From: Nitrospira sp. | Lineage (GTDB): Bacteria > Nitrospirota > Nitrospiria > Nitrospirales > Nitrospiraceae | Length of the DNA stretch: 64,000 nucleotides | Direction of reading: 5' to 3' | NCBI GenBank assembly: GCA_024998625.1 | Contig: JACOEL010000011.1 | Span: forward strand, 1-64,000 | Shown: positions 54,497-63,532 of the stretch, one piece after another | Numbering within the stretch: the stretch's first letter is position 1 | Layout of the letters: each line of letters opens with the position of its first letter | Notes under the pieces: model-generated | The model's input: the letters and a program-made list of their open reading frames with translations, nothing else | Told to the model about the DNA's origin: nothing | Database searches by the model: none | Made by a program: the position numbers and the translations under genes

Positions 54497-56279
54497 CTCG
54501 CACCCGTCTACGCCGGACCTGCTTTGCACGGATCTCTTGCACCGGCTCCAATTCGCCATCCTCGAACACGTGACCGATAGAGAGTTTTGCGTCATCGGGC
54601 ACCCGCCGGCCTGGCTCTTCACCCTCTACCCTGATGCCCGACACAATCTGCCGCTGTCCATCGATGCGCGCACACCGGTGCTTCTGAATTTCCTGGTCGA
54701 CGCAGCCGATGCATGGCAGGCAGACGACGACATCGCGCACTCGGGGTTTTGGAGTGAGCAACCCGCAGCCGAAGAGCCCTGGCACTTTCATGCCATGGCG
54801 CTGCGACACGGTTCCAGCCGTCTCTTGCTAATCCAACGAAGCACGGCAGCCTATGACCAACAGGCCACCCTCCTCCAGCGAGCCCGCGACCAGGTGCTTC
54901 AGCAGCACGAACACAATCGTGGACACCAACGCACCCAGCACGAGCTCACCACAAAACTGGTGGATATGGAGCGGTCGAGGGACGACGTCGCCGTCATTTT
55001 GCAGCAGCTCGGACTGGCCACCCTCCTCATCGACCAAGAGGGGGAGGTGCGGTTTCTCAGTGCCTCCGCAGCTCGTCTGTTGGATACGCCCGCAACCGGC
55101 GGGCCGGACGGCCTGCTGTGGGAGACACTGCTCCCGCTGACGAAACCGGACCGCCTGGCCCTGCAATCGATGTTGCAGCAACCCGCACCCCGGCGCGAAC
55201 GAGTGCAGTGCCATGTCGAAACCCAGGCCGGGCGGCACCTCTGGCTGGAAATCGAACTGCAAGACGATCCACGGGACACCGGAACCAAGATCATGTTTCT
55301 CCACGACATGACCGACGTCCACCACTTGCGGCGACTGTTGGAACTGAAGGCGCACTATCATGATCTGGTCGGCAAGAGCCGCGGGATGACGCAGATCTAC
55401 GAACAGATTCAGGATCTGGCTCGTGTCGACTCTACAGTCTTGATCGAAGGCGAGACCGGCACGGGGAAAGAATTGGTGGCCCGCGCGTTACACCAGGCGA
55501 GCGCACGACATAAGGGACCCTTCATTGCAGCCAACTGCGCCGGGCTCACGGATTCGCTGCTGGGCAGCCAACTCTTCGGCCACAAGAAAGGCGCCTTTAC
55601 CGGAGCCATCGACGACCAGCAAGGGCTCTTCGAGGCCGCGCAGGGCGGAGTCTTGTTCCTCGACGAGATCGGCGATATCCCCCACAACGTCCAAACCAAC
55701 CTGCTTCGCGTACTGCAAGAGAAGGAAGTCACTCGGCTCGGTGAAACCAGACCGAGAAAAGTGAACGTGCGCGTATTGACCGCCACCCACCACAATTTGA
55801 GTCAGGACGTAGCAAAAGGAACCTTTCGCGCCGACCTCCTCTATCGGATTCGAGTCTCACGGATCCAGCTCCCGCCGCTGAGGGAGCGAAAGGAAGACAT
55901 TCCCCTCCTCGTCGCCTCCTTCCTGACCGAGGGGCGGGCCAGCATGGGAAAAATCATCCATCGCGCCAGCCCGGCCGCGATGGCGGCACTGATGGAGTAC
56001 CATTGGCCCGGCAATGTGCGGGAACTCAAGAGCACGATCGAGTGCGCGATGATTCATTGCAAGGGCGACACGCTCGAAGCCATAGATCTTCCTCCCGAGC
56101 TTCGGCAGGGGCCGACAGACCTTCCCCCCGAAGCTGTGCTGCCCGGAGACGAGCGCAGTCGTTTCATGGCCGCCCTCGGACAAGCCCATGGCAACCGAAC
56201 AAAGGCCGCGCGCCTCCTCGGAATGAGCCGTGCCACGTTTTACCGCCGACTGAGTGAACTCGGTCTCCCGACCAGCTAA
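54486..56279 (+). CDS. Sigma-54-dependent Fis-family activator, 597 aa
   Basis: N-terminal sensor region with a PAS-like domain (about 165-275, including LIDQEGEVRFLSASAARLLD), an AAA+ domain with Walker A GETGTGKELVAR (about 320), the GAFTGA loop intact (about 368, KKGAFTGAIDDQQG), Walker B LFLDEIGD, and a C-terminal Fis-type HTH (RTKAARLLGMSRATFYRRL). All motifs needed to drive sigma-54 RNA polymerase are present. There is no receiver domain, so the signal is internal. It overlaps the GTPase stop by 11 bases, hence co-translated. Confidence 0.93.
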   Translation: MAHNSHPSTPDLLCTDLLHRLQFAILEHVTDREFCVIGHPPAWLFTLYPDARHNLPLSIDARTPVLLNFLVDAADAWQADDDIAHSGFWSEQPAAEEPWHFHAMALRHGSSRLLLIQRSTAAYDQQATLLQRARDQVLQQHEHNRGHQRTQHELTTKLVDMERSRDDVAVILQQLGLATLLIDQEGEVRFLSASAARLLDTPATGGPDGLLWETLLPLTKPDRLALQSMLQQPAPRRERVQCHVETQAGRHLWLEIELQDDPRDTGTKIMFLHDMTDVHHLRRLLELKAHYHDLVGKSRGMTQIYEQIQDLARVDSTVLIEGETGTGKELVARALHQASARHKGPFIAANCAGLTDSLLGSQLFGHKKGAFTGAIDDQQGLFEAAQGGVLFLDEIGDIPHNVQTNLLRVLQEKEVTRLGETRPRKVNVRVLTATHHNLSQDVAKGTFRADLLYRIRVSRIQLPPLRERKEDIPLLVASFLTEGRASMGKIIHRASPAAMAALMEYHWPGNVRELKSTIECAMIHCKGDTLEAIDLPPELRQGPTDLPPEAVLPGDERSRFMAALGQAHGNRTKAARLLGMSRATFYRRLSELGLPTS

Positions 56280-56546
56280 CCTGTCCCGCAGCCACTCGCC
56301 CTCACTCACTGTCTCGATATGTCTCGCGTGATACAGCGCGAGACAACGGCGTTCGTCTCATCCGCGGACAATCATGGGAGATTCTTAAGGGTCCTCCGCC
56401 GAGATCCCAGATTTTATCGTCGCGCGGCAACACACACAGGGTATGGCATAGAGCTTGATAGGAGGATAACCGCGAAAACCACTGCAGGCAATACCCTGAA
56501 GACGGGCGTCCCAGCAGACGTATCGAAGCGATCGCAAGGAGAACCG

Positions 56547-56864
56547 ATGGACAAGCTCATTCCCTTCTCACGACCACGACCGGATACGCCCACGGCAAGA
56601 GAGCGCGAGATACTCAATCACATTTGGGCTGGCCTGACGAGTCAGGAAATTGCGTCGCGGCTCCAGATCGCCCCCAAAACCGTGGAATCACACCGTGCCA
56701 ATCTCTTGAGAAAATTCCGCGCGACGAACTCGGCACAACTGCTTCGCCTGGCGTTGCTTGAGGGCATACTCCACAGGCCGTCATCGAATTCCACAGGTTC
56801 ATCCCAGACCTCGGCGGACTCGCAGAGCACCAAAGAGGCACGGAAGTTGACGAACGTCAAATGA
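56547..56864 (+). CDS. Small LuxR-type DNA-binding regulator, 105 aa
   Basis: A LuxR/FixJ HTH: TAREREILNHIWAGLTSQEI, then SRLQIAPKTVESHRANLL, at residues about 15-70. No receiver or sensor domain; a stand-alone HTH with a Ser/Thr-rich disordered tail. ATG 56547 is preferred, with AAGGAG close upstream, over an earlier ATG at 56319 lacking similarity. It may regulate the GTPase cluster or the downstream DUF481 gene, but no target site is visible. Confidence 0.85.
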   Translation: MDKLIPFSRPRPDTPTAREREILNHIWAGLTSQEIASRLQIAPKTVESHRANLLRKFRATNSAQLLRLALLEGILHRPSSNSTGSSQTSADSQSTKEARKLTNVK

Positions 56865-57241
56865 TGCCCTCAGCTCCCGCACCCATGACTGGATCACCGT
56901 TGCGCCTGTGGGCAGCGACCGCGCCGGGATCCTCAGACTCACAAGCCTGTTGGATAATGAACCACTCCTCCGCACCATCGGGCCCTGCTGCGTCCATGCG
57001 CTGAACAGACGGCATGATACACCGTTATCTACGTATACTCAGCGGGATGAGCCATTCATGCGTGCGGAAAGGCCGTCCTCCGCTCGGTCCACAAGCCAGG
57101 CCGAGCAGGAGCGCGACGGATTTCTCGTGCTCAAGTGTTGATCTCCTACGCAGAATCAATTATGCATCGCGAGCATTTCTCACTAATCAGGCAACCGACA
57201 CATTGTTGCCGTTCGCAAGCCCCAGGAGGAGGACCTGAACG
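56865..57241. other. Intergenic region without recognised gene
   Basis: About 380 bases upstream of the DUF481 gene. A TATACT hexamer near 57037 and AGGAGGAGG just before 57242 are the only signals seen. Short frames show no family pattern. Confidence 0.5.
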
Positions 57242-58351
57242 ATGCGACGACTCGGATCTGTCTTTTTTGCACTACTTGTCATGGCGCTCGCCGCCTCGAT
57301 CGCGCGAGCCGAAGCCCCGGCACCGGCCGATGCGACACCCGCGACGCCCACACTCGATGCCGTCACGCTCAAGGACGGCACGGTGATCTACGGGCAGGTC
57401 CTTGGCATGATCGCGGGCGAACTGCACATCAGAACCAGTTTCGGGCCGACCGCCGGTGACGATATCGTCAAAGTCATGTGGCCGAACGTCTCCAAGCTCG
57501 TGGTCAATCGTCCCGTCCCTTTCAGTCTTAAAGAAGGCACGACGGTGGTGGGGACCGCGCAACCAGGCGAGCCCGGCACCATGATCCTGAACGCCGCCCC
57601 CACAGGGACACCAATGGCCATTCCACTCAATACGGTGATCGGCATGAACCAGCCTGCCGTGATCTACACGGGCGCCCTCCAGGCCGGGTTTTCACAAACG
57701 ACCGGCAACAGCCATCTGCGAAATGGCAGCTTGCTCGGCGAACTGTCCGCCCGCAGTGAATCACTGCGCCTGACCATCTTGGGACGGTACATCTACGGTG
57801 ATACTGCCCAGAACCTGATCGTACGGAACAGCCGTGGCACCATCAAGCTTGACTTCTTCCTCTCGAAACGTTTGTATTGGTTCGCGTCGGCGTATTTCGA
57901 GCAAGATACCTTCCAAGACTTGAAGTTGCGCACCGCGCTTGCCTCCGGTCCGGGCTATCAATTCCTCGACCGAGGCGACCTGACGGGCTTCTTCAAAGAT
58001 ATGACCCTCTGGGCGGAAGCTGGCGCGGCCTACTTCAACGAAGATTTTAAGCTCGCCGACGATAGGTCCAGCACACGAGGTCGATGGGCCGTGAAATGGA
58101 ATTGGCCGCTCTGGGGCGGCGACCAGGTCAGCCTGTACCACTTCCAGGAAGGATTCCAATCGCTCGCCAACTCGAAGGACCTGTACCTGACGGCCGACAC
58201 CGGCCTGCGATTTAAAGTGTGGGGCGGGCTCGTGAGCGGCTTCCAGTGGACCATGCGGTACAACAAAAACCCGCCGCCGGGCGTTTCGGATACGGACAAT
58301 CTCTATCTGATCACGCTGGGATACAGCTTCGACACCAGCCGGAAACAGTAA
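57242..58351 (+). CDS. DUF481 outer-membrane beta-barrel protein, 369 aa
   Basis: Signal peptide (residues 1-23, ending ARA). After an N-terminal beta domain (about 40-140: [29 protein letters not shown]), the C-terminal 230 residues form alternating amphipathic strands typical of DUF481 (YtcJ/OmpA-like barrels): [26 protein letters not shown] and a C-terminal [10 protein letters not shown]. Relatives are associated with salt stress in several bacteria, though the function is not established. Strong AGGAGGAGG upstream. MscL follows after 50 bases, so an osmotic-stress context is suggestive. Confidence 0.85.
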   Translation: MRRLGSVFFALLVMALAASIARAEAPAPADATPATPTLDAVTLKDGTVIYGQVLGMIAGELHIRTSFGPTAGDDIVKVMWPNVSKLVVNRPVPFSLKEGTTVVGTAQPGEPGTMILNAAPTGTPMAIPLNTVIGMNQPAVIYTGALQAGFSQTTGNSHLRNGSLLGELSARSESLRLTILGRYIYGDTAQNLIVRNSRGTIKLDFFLSKRLYWFASAYFEQDTFQDLKLRTALASGPGYQFLDRGDLTGFFKDMTLWAEAGAAYFNEDFKLADDRSSTRGRWAVKWNWPLWGGDQVSLYHFQEGFQSLANSKDLYLTADTGLRFKVWGGLVSGFQWTMRYNKNPPPGVSDTDNLYLITLGYSFDTSRKQ

Positions 58352-58401
58352 GGGCCGAAACGGGCTCGGCACAGAGTCGGTTCACACAAGGAGGTGGCAG
58401 G

Positions 58402-58827
58402 ATGAGCATGATGAGTGAATTTAAAGAATTCGCCGTGAAGGGCAATGTGCTCGATATGGCCGTGGGAGTCATCATCGGAGGCGCATTCGGGAAAATCGTA
58501 TCGTCCGTCGTCAGCGACATCCTGATGCCGCCCATCGGTCTCCTGATGGGGAGGGTGGATTTCTCCAGCCTCTTTATCCCCTTGACCGAGGATGCCAAAG
58601 GAAAATCGCTGGCCGCAGCTAAAGCCGCCGGTGCCGCCACCATCAACTACGGCGTCTTCCTGCAAACCCTGCTCGATTTTACGATTCTGGCCTTCGTCAT
58701 TTTCATGGTGATCAAACAAATGAACCGTTTCAAGAAAACGCCGCCTCCCGGCCCGCCTCCTGCCCCCCCGAAGGAAGAAGTATTATTGACGGAAATCCGA
58801 GACCTCTTAAAGAATCAGCGCCACTAA
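58402..58827 (+). CDS. mscL: Large-conductance mechanosensitive channel MscL, 141 aa
   Basis: N-terminal [20 protein letters not shown] and TM1 [19 protein letters not shown] are diagnostic. TM2 is [20 protein letters not shown], and the C-terminal cytoplasmic helix ends [12 protein letters not shown]. Gated by membrane tension, it vents solutes in hypo-osmotic shock. A Pro-rich linker ([10 protein letters not shown]) precedes the last helix. AAGGAGG decides the ATG at 58402. A DUF481 gene lies upstream. Confidence 0.96.
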   Translation: MSMMSEFKEFAVKGNVLDMAVGVIIGGAFGKIVSSVVSDILMPPIGLLMGRVDFSSLFIPLTEDAKGKSLAAAKAAGAATINYGVFLQTLLDFTILAFVIFMVIKQMNRFKKTPPPGPPPAPPKEEVLLTEIRDLLKNQRH

Positions 58828-58905
58828 TAGTTCGCGCTTGCGCGGGACTCGTCCCCGCTGCCTGGGATAGACCCGGCGGCTCCGATATTTTTGAAGGAGG
58901 ATTGC

Positions 58906-60108
58906 ATGACTACACCTCGCACCATTCCCGTACTGTTGGGCACTCTGCTGCTCGCGGCCTGCACAACGGCCCCGGCCCCTAACGACTCGGCGAGTCGAGC
59001 TTTGAATGAAATGAAGGCGGTCGCCAAACCGCTCCCGCCCAAGCCAGACCCGAAAGATACACGAATTGCCGACCTCGAGCGCCAGAAAGCGGCTCTCGAA
59101 ACGGAACTGGCACAGGTTCGTTCCTCCCTCACCGGCGATCTGGACCAGGCGAAAGCCAGAACCAGCGCGCTCGAATCACAACTCAGCCAGCGCGACCAGG
59201 AATTAGCCTCACTGCGGAACGCATCAAGCGACAAGGAGCGACTGGCCGGCCAGTTGTCGGATGCTGAACGTCAACTGTCAGCGAAAGACCAGGAGCTCGC
59301 GGCCCTTAGGGGCAGCGCCGGAGACAACGACCGCCTGGCCGCGCAACTGGCGGCGCTCCAGGGGCAACTCTCCACCAAGGAGCAGGAACTTGCCGGACTG
59401 AAAGGGAACGCCGGAGATCGCGACCGTTTGTCGTCCGAACTCGCGCAAGCCAAACAACGGATCACTGAACTCGAGCGACAACTGGACGCAAAAGACCACG
59501 AACTGGCAGCGGTGAAAAATGCCGCAGGCGACCGGGAAAAGATCGTTGCAGACCTCGCAGCGGCCAGACAGCGGGCCTCGGACCTCGAGAGTGAGCTCGC
59601 GCGCAGAGACCAAGAAATGGCTGCCCTTAAAGGCGCGTTGGACCAACACAAAACCAGTCTGGCGGAAGCGAAGGACGATTTATCGAAGCTCCTGCAGGCG
59701 GAGGTGGCAAAAGGCAACGTGACCATGAAGCAGTTGGGTGACCAACTCACCCTTGGCCTAGCCACCACGTTGCTGTTCGACTCCGGCGAAGCGACGCTCA
59801 AGCCGGGAGGAGCCGATGTCTTGCACCGCATCGGTGGCGTACTCAAACAATATCCCGATCGTTCGATTCATGTGGCCGGCCACACCGATAACGTTCCCAT
59901 CAAGGGACGACTGGCCAAGACGTATCCAACCAATCTCGAACTGTCTCAAGCGCGCGCGGAAAGTGCGCGGCAGGCGCTGACCGAGGGGGGTATGGCCCCG
60001 GACAAGATCGAAGCCAAAGGGCATGCCGACAGCCGGCCGATTGCGAGCAATTCGACCGCTGAAGGACGGCAGAAGAATCGACGCGTCGAAATCGTCGTCG
60101 GACACTAA
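58906..60108 (+). CDS. OmpA-type lipoprotein with heptad-repeat coiled coil, 400 aa
   Basis: Lipobox LLAAC (Cys19), then a central coiled coil (residues about 50-260) built of units such as GDNDRLAAQLAALQGQL, each ending 'QEL..L'. Two successive spacings are 31 residues and two are 38 (31 plus one heptad). The C-terminal OmpA domain has GHTDNVPIKG, LELSQARAESAR and RVEIVV, which binds peptidoglycan. ATG 58906 follows GAAGGAGG. Probably anchored in the outer membrane and tethered to the cell wall. It is paralogous to the next gene. Confidence 0.88.
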   Translation: MTTPRTIPVLLGTLLLAACTTAPAPNDSASRALNEMKAVAKPLPPKPDPKDTRIADLERQKAALETELAQVRSSLTGDLDQAKARTSALESQLSQRDQELASLRNASSDKERLAGQLSDAERQLSAKDQELAALRGSAGDNDRLAAQLAALQGQLSTKEQELAGLKGNAGDRDRLSSELAQAKQRITELERQLDAKDHELAAVKNAAGDREKIVADLAAARQRASDLESELARRDQEMAALKGALDQHKTSLAEAKDDLSKLLQAEVAKGNVTMKQLGDQLTLGLATTLLFDSGEATLKPGGADVLHRIGGVLKQYPDRSIHVAGHTDNVPIKGRLAKTYPTNLELSQARAESARQALTEGGMAPDKIEAKGHADSRPIASNSTAEGRQKNRRVEIVVGH

Positions 60109-60354
60109 CCGGCTCCTCGCAGCTCCACCAGCCTTGCATCAGCCCCAGGAACGCGATAGATTGCTGTCGTGTTCTTGGGGCACGCACGTCGCTCAACAGA
60201 TTCGGTCGTGACGCCTGGCTCACACCAGCGAATCACCATCCGTCAGCTCGGTCACAGTCGGTTCCTTTTCTTGACTGCGGTGGCTCCTCTCGGGTGACTG
60301 TCGGCCCGATGCAACCGGCGCCGTCTTCCTAATCAATGACGGGGGAGAGATCGT

Positions 60355-61860
60355 ATGAGACAAGCAGTATGGGCACTCATGGTTCTCAGTTCCCTCTCCG
60401 CAGGCTGTGAAACCGCTCCGCACGTCCAGCCCATCGCATCGAGCCCGGCGACCGTAGAACCGAAGCTGATGGCCCTTCAACAGGAGCGCGAACAGCTGCT
60501 GACCACTCTGGGTGAATTCCACGATCGCATTCGCGACCTCGAAAGCAAATTGGGAGATCGCCAGAGTCAACCCGCCGCAGCATCGTACGACCAATTGCTC
60601 AGCGCGAAGGAAGCGGAGCTTGTCGAACTGAGGCGGTTGGCACCGGAACGGGATCGACTCACCGGCCAATTGACGACCGCCACCAACGAGCTCATCCAAG
60701 CCCGCCAACGAATCGGGACCCTCGAACAACAGTTGGCAACGCGAGACAAGGACCTCGCGGCTCTCCAGACAAGGGCAACAGCTATCGCCGACCTGGAAGT
60801 CGCCCGACGCAGGATCTCGGAGCTGGAAGCGCACATTGCCCGTCAAGACCGCGACCTTCACACAGTGCGTACGGGGTCAGCCGAACGGGACAGCCTGGCG
60901 GCTCAACTACAAACCGCGACCGCCACCATCGAATCCCTAAAAGCCCGTATCAGCACACTCGATCAGCAGCTCAAAGACCGCGAGCAGGCCTATGAAACAG
61001 TCCGGTCTCGCCTCATGGAGCGCGACAAGCTGGTCCCCCAATACAATGCGATGATTGCAGAAATCTACCAGGCCAGGCACCGCATCGCAGCACTCGAACA
61101 GCGCCTGAACGAGAAGGGGCGAGATCTATCGCCGCGGCAGAGGGGGACTCAACTCACCCCCAGTCAGCGCGATGGGGGACAGCTGAATCAGCGCTCCGGC
61201 GCTGCCAGCCAATCGTTTGGCGACACGGCCAAATCGATACCCGATGGGAAATCAGCCCCCCAGGGAAAGGACTCCACACGCAGCGGTGCTGCATTTCCAG
61301 GAAACCCGACACAGGCTGAGGCTCGGAGCGGAAGCATTGCGGCTTTGAAAGAAGAACTTCTCAAAGTCCTGCCGGGCGACAACAGCCAGAAATCGATCAG
61401 CATGAGGCAAGATGGAAATCGATTAACAGTCGCCCTGGACAGCAACTTGCTGTTCACATCGGGTGACGCTGCGCTGAGCCCGGAAGGCGCAACCATCCTC
61501 AAACGCATCGGGGCAGTCCTGGGACTGGTTTCAGACAAGTTCGTGCAGGTCGCAGGACATACGGACAATCAAGCACTCAGCAAAACGCTTCAAAAAACCT
61601 TCCCCGACAACAAGGCGCTCTCATGGGCTCGTGCTGAAAATGCCCGCAGGGCACTCGTCAATGGAGGGATACCGGCCGACAGGACGAAGGCCGTCGGGCT
61701 GGCCGATACACGCCCTCTCACATCCAATGCCACCGAGCAGGGCAGGCAGAAAAATCGTCGCCTCGAATTGATCATCGTCCAGGGGCCGACCGTTGCCGCG
61801 ACGGTCGAGGAATCGAGGCGCGGGCAGGTTCGACTCGCGACCCTCAGCGCAACACCCTAG
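60355..61860 (+). CDS. Paralogous OmpA-type coiled-coil lipoprotein, 501 aa
   Basis: Lipobox LSAGC (Cys18). The coiled coil spans about residues 35-260, with 'RDLESKLG', 'RQRIGTLEQQLATRDKDLAA' and 'RISTLDQQLKDREQAYETV', then a low-complexity linker (about 260-330), then an OmpA domain with GHTDNQALSK, LSWARAENARRAL and RLELIIVQG. Same plan as the upstream gene, from which it is separated by 246 bases. Presumably they arose by duplication, and both link the outer membrane to peptidoglycan. Confidence 0.87.
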   Translation: MRQAVWALMVLSSLSAGCETAPHVQPIASSPATVEPKLMALQQEREQLLTTLGEFHDRIRDLESKLGDRQSQPAAASYDQLLSAKEAELVELRRLAPERDRLTGQLTTATNELIQARQRIGTLEQQLATRDKDLAALQTRATAIADLEVARRRISELEAHIARQDRDLHTVRTGSAERDSLAAQLQTATATIESLKARISTLDQQLKDREQAYETVRSRLMERDKLVPQYNAMIAEIYQARHRIAALEQRLNEKGRDLSPRQRGTQLTPSQRDGGQLNQRSGAASQSFGDTAKSIPDGKSAPQGKDSTRSGAAFPGNPTQAEARSGSIAALKEELLKVLPGDNSQKSISMRQDGNRLTVALDSNLLFTSGDAALSPEGATILKRIGAVLGLVSDKFVQVAGHTDNQALSKTLQKTFPDNKALSWARAENARRALVNGGIPADRTKAVGLADTRPLTSNATEQGRQKNRRLELIIVQGPTVAATVEESRRGQVRLATLSATP

Positions 61861-61924
61861 TCTGTCACCTAAGCGGAATCGCCGCGTATCGACGACTCGC
61901 CACCGTCACATCACGGCCTGTTCG

Positions 61925-63169
61925 CTACAGCTGACAGACACCTGCTTGAACGGGCGCCGTAAGACCGTCGCCTGGAACCGTCGCCAGAATCTTGTAATGC
62001 CCCAGTCCCAACTCCTTCCCGTAGGCTTCCCCGACCAGCACATCCTGCATATGCTGATGGTTTGAGGCCTGGAAGTAGGACCGTCCCTCTTTCAGCCCGT
62101 CAAACTCATGCCCCTCCAATGCCTTAACGAGTGCGGAGGCGTCCGTCGTTCCAGCTCGTTGAATCGCCTCAAGGATCTGCGTCATGGCGGCATACCCAAG
62201 ATAACAACGCGAAGTTGGCGTGTGATTGTATTTGTCGACGACGGCCCGAATAAACTGCCTGGATCCTTCCGTGTTGACCTTTGGATCCCAGATGAGCCCC
62301 CAAATGCCGGCGTTGTTGGCATACCCGAGGGGCCGCCCAATTTGTTCACCCGCAATCATCCCACCCACGCCGATCTTCTCCTTCGCAAACTCATGTTTGC
62401 TGTACGCCTTCAATGCGTGGACCAAATCCCACCCATAGAGGTTGAGCACCACCAGCGTCGGATGTTTATCCTTGGCCGCCGTGAACGCCGCGGTGAAGTC
62501 CGTCGCCCCGAACGGCACCAGTGTCTCCCCCACAAACTCAACGCCATGAGCCTGGCCGGCCGTCACCATGGCCTGCGCCATGGCCTTGCCGTCCAATGAG
62601 CTAGTCGTCAGCATATACCAGCGCGTGCCGTAGGCCTTGAGCAAGTGGGGCGCGACGGCCTGCGCCATCATCGAAGCATTCGGCATAAAGACGAACGTGT
62701 GCGAGCTGCACGCGGCTCCGGTCAGCTCGGGGAGAAGGGAGCCCGTGACCATGAACAGCTTGTTCTCCTTCTTTGCCAACTCCGAAACCACAAGCGCACA
62801 ATCCGCATTAAACGTGCCCATCAGGACATCAACCCGATCATCTCGCACAAACTTGGTGGCGGCTTTGATGGCCGTCTCAGAATTCGACGCATCGTCGGCC
62901 TCGAGAATCGCCACCGGCCGCCCTAACACACCGCCACGTTTATTGAACAGATCGACGGCCACATTGGCCCCATGCACATCATGAACGGAAGAGGTCTTGT
63001 ATGGGCTCGAGAGCGGATCGAGGATCCCGATCTTGATCGGCTCGGCGGCAGAGGGCACCGCTTGATCAGGCGACGCACCGAGCACACGGTCGACCAAGTC
63101 GCCACAGAGCAACGCGCCCCCGGTCATGGCTGATAGTTGCAAGAAACGTCTGCGTGAGATCCTATTCAT
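61925..63169 (-). CDS. Tat-exported ABC-type urea/amide/branched-chain substrate-binding protein, 414 aa
   Basis: Twin-arginine signal: SRRRFLQLSA at residues 5-14, then a hydrophobic core to about residue 30. The mature protein is a type I periplasmic-binding fold of the Leu/Ile/Val-urea-amide group (KIGILDPLSSPYKTSSVHD, NKRGGVLGRPVAILEADDAS, TPTSRCYLGYAAMTQILEAI). Homologues deliver urea or short amides to an ABC permease, but none is adjacent here. Either the permease lies elsewhere, or the protein has been recruited as a sensor. GGGGGG upstream of ATG 63169. Confidence 0.85.
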   Translation of the reverse strand: MNRISRRRFLQLSAMTGGALLCGDLVDRVLGASPDQAVPSAAEPIKIGILDPLSSPYKTSSVHDVHGANVAVDLFNKRGGVLGRPVAILEADDASNSETAIKAATKFVRDDRVDVLMGTFNADCALVVSELAKKENKLFMVTGSLLPELTGAACSSHTFVFMPNASMMAQAVAPHLLKAYGTRWYMLTTSSLDGKAMAQAMVTAGQAHGVEFVGETLVPFGATDFTAAFTAAKDKHPTLVVLNLYGWDLVHALKAYSKHEFAKEKIGVGGMIAGEQIGRPLGYANNAGIWGLIWDPKVNTEGSRQFIRAVVDKYNHTPTSRCYLGYAAMTQILEAIQRAGTTDASALVKALEGHEFDGLKEGRSYFQASNHQHMQDVLVGEAYGKELGLGHYKILATVPGDGLTAPVQAGVCQL

Positions 63170-63532
63170 ACACTTGATCCCCCCTGGTTTTCATTCGCCC
63201 TCTTATGCACCACGACCCCGATGGTAAAGCCATGATCACACTGAGCGGGACTGTCTCTCTTAACAGAGTCAGCTGCGTTTTCACAGCACGAAGTTGGACC
63301 TCTGGAACGACGATCTCCTCTCACAATGGGCGAGGTAGAGCCCTCGCAAATGATGGTGGTCAAAACAACTGGGAGAGCCGGGCGAGAATCTTCCTGGAGT
63401 GCGAGGGATTCAAATAACCCTCGCTGATTGCGGTAAGAGGACAAAGCGGGATTGAGAACACACATCTCAGCCTCCATCCCGGCCACCGCCGCTGGAACGG
63501 CAAGAAAGAAACGGGAGGGTGTGACTCATGGG
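63170..63532. other. Intergenic region without recognised gene
   Basis: 363 bases. An open minus-strand frame at 63166-63486 overlaps the substrate-binding protein start and has no family pattern. No tRNA or repeat seen. Confidence 0.5.
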
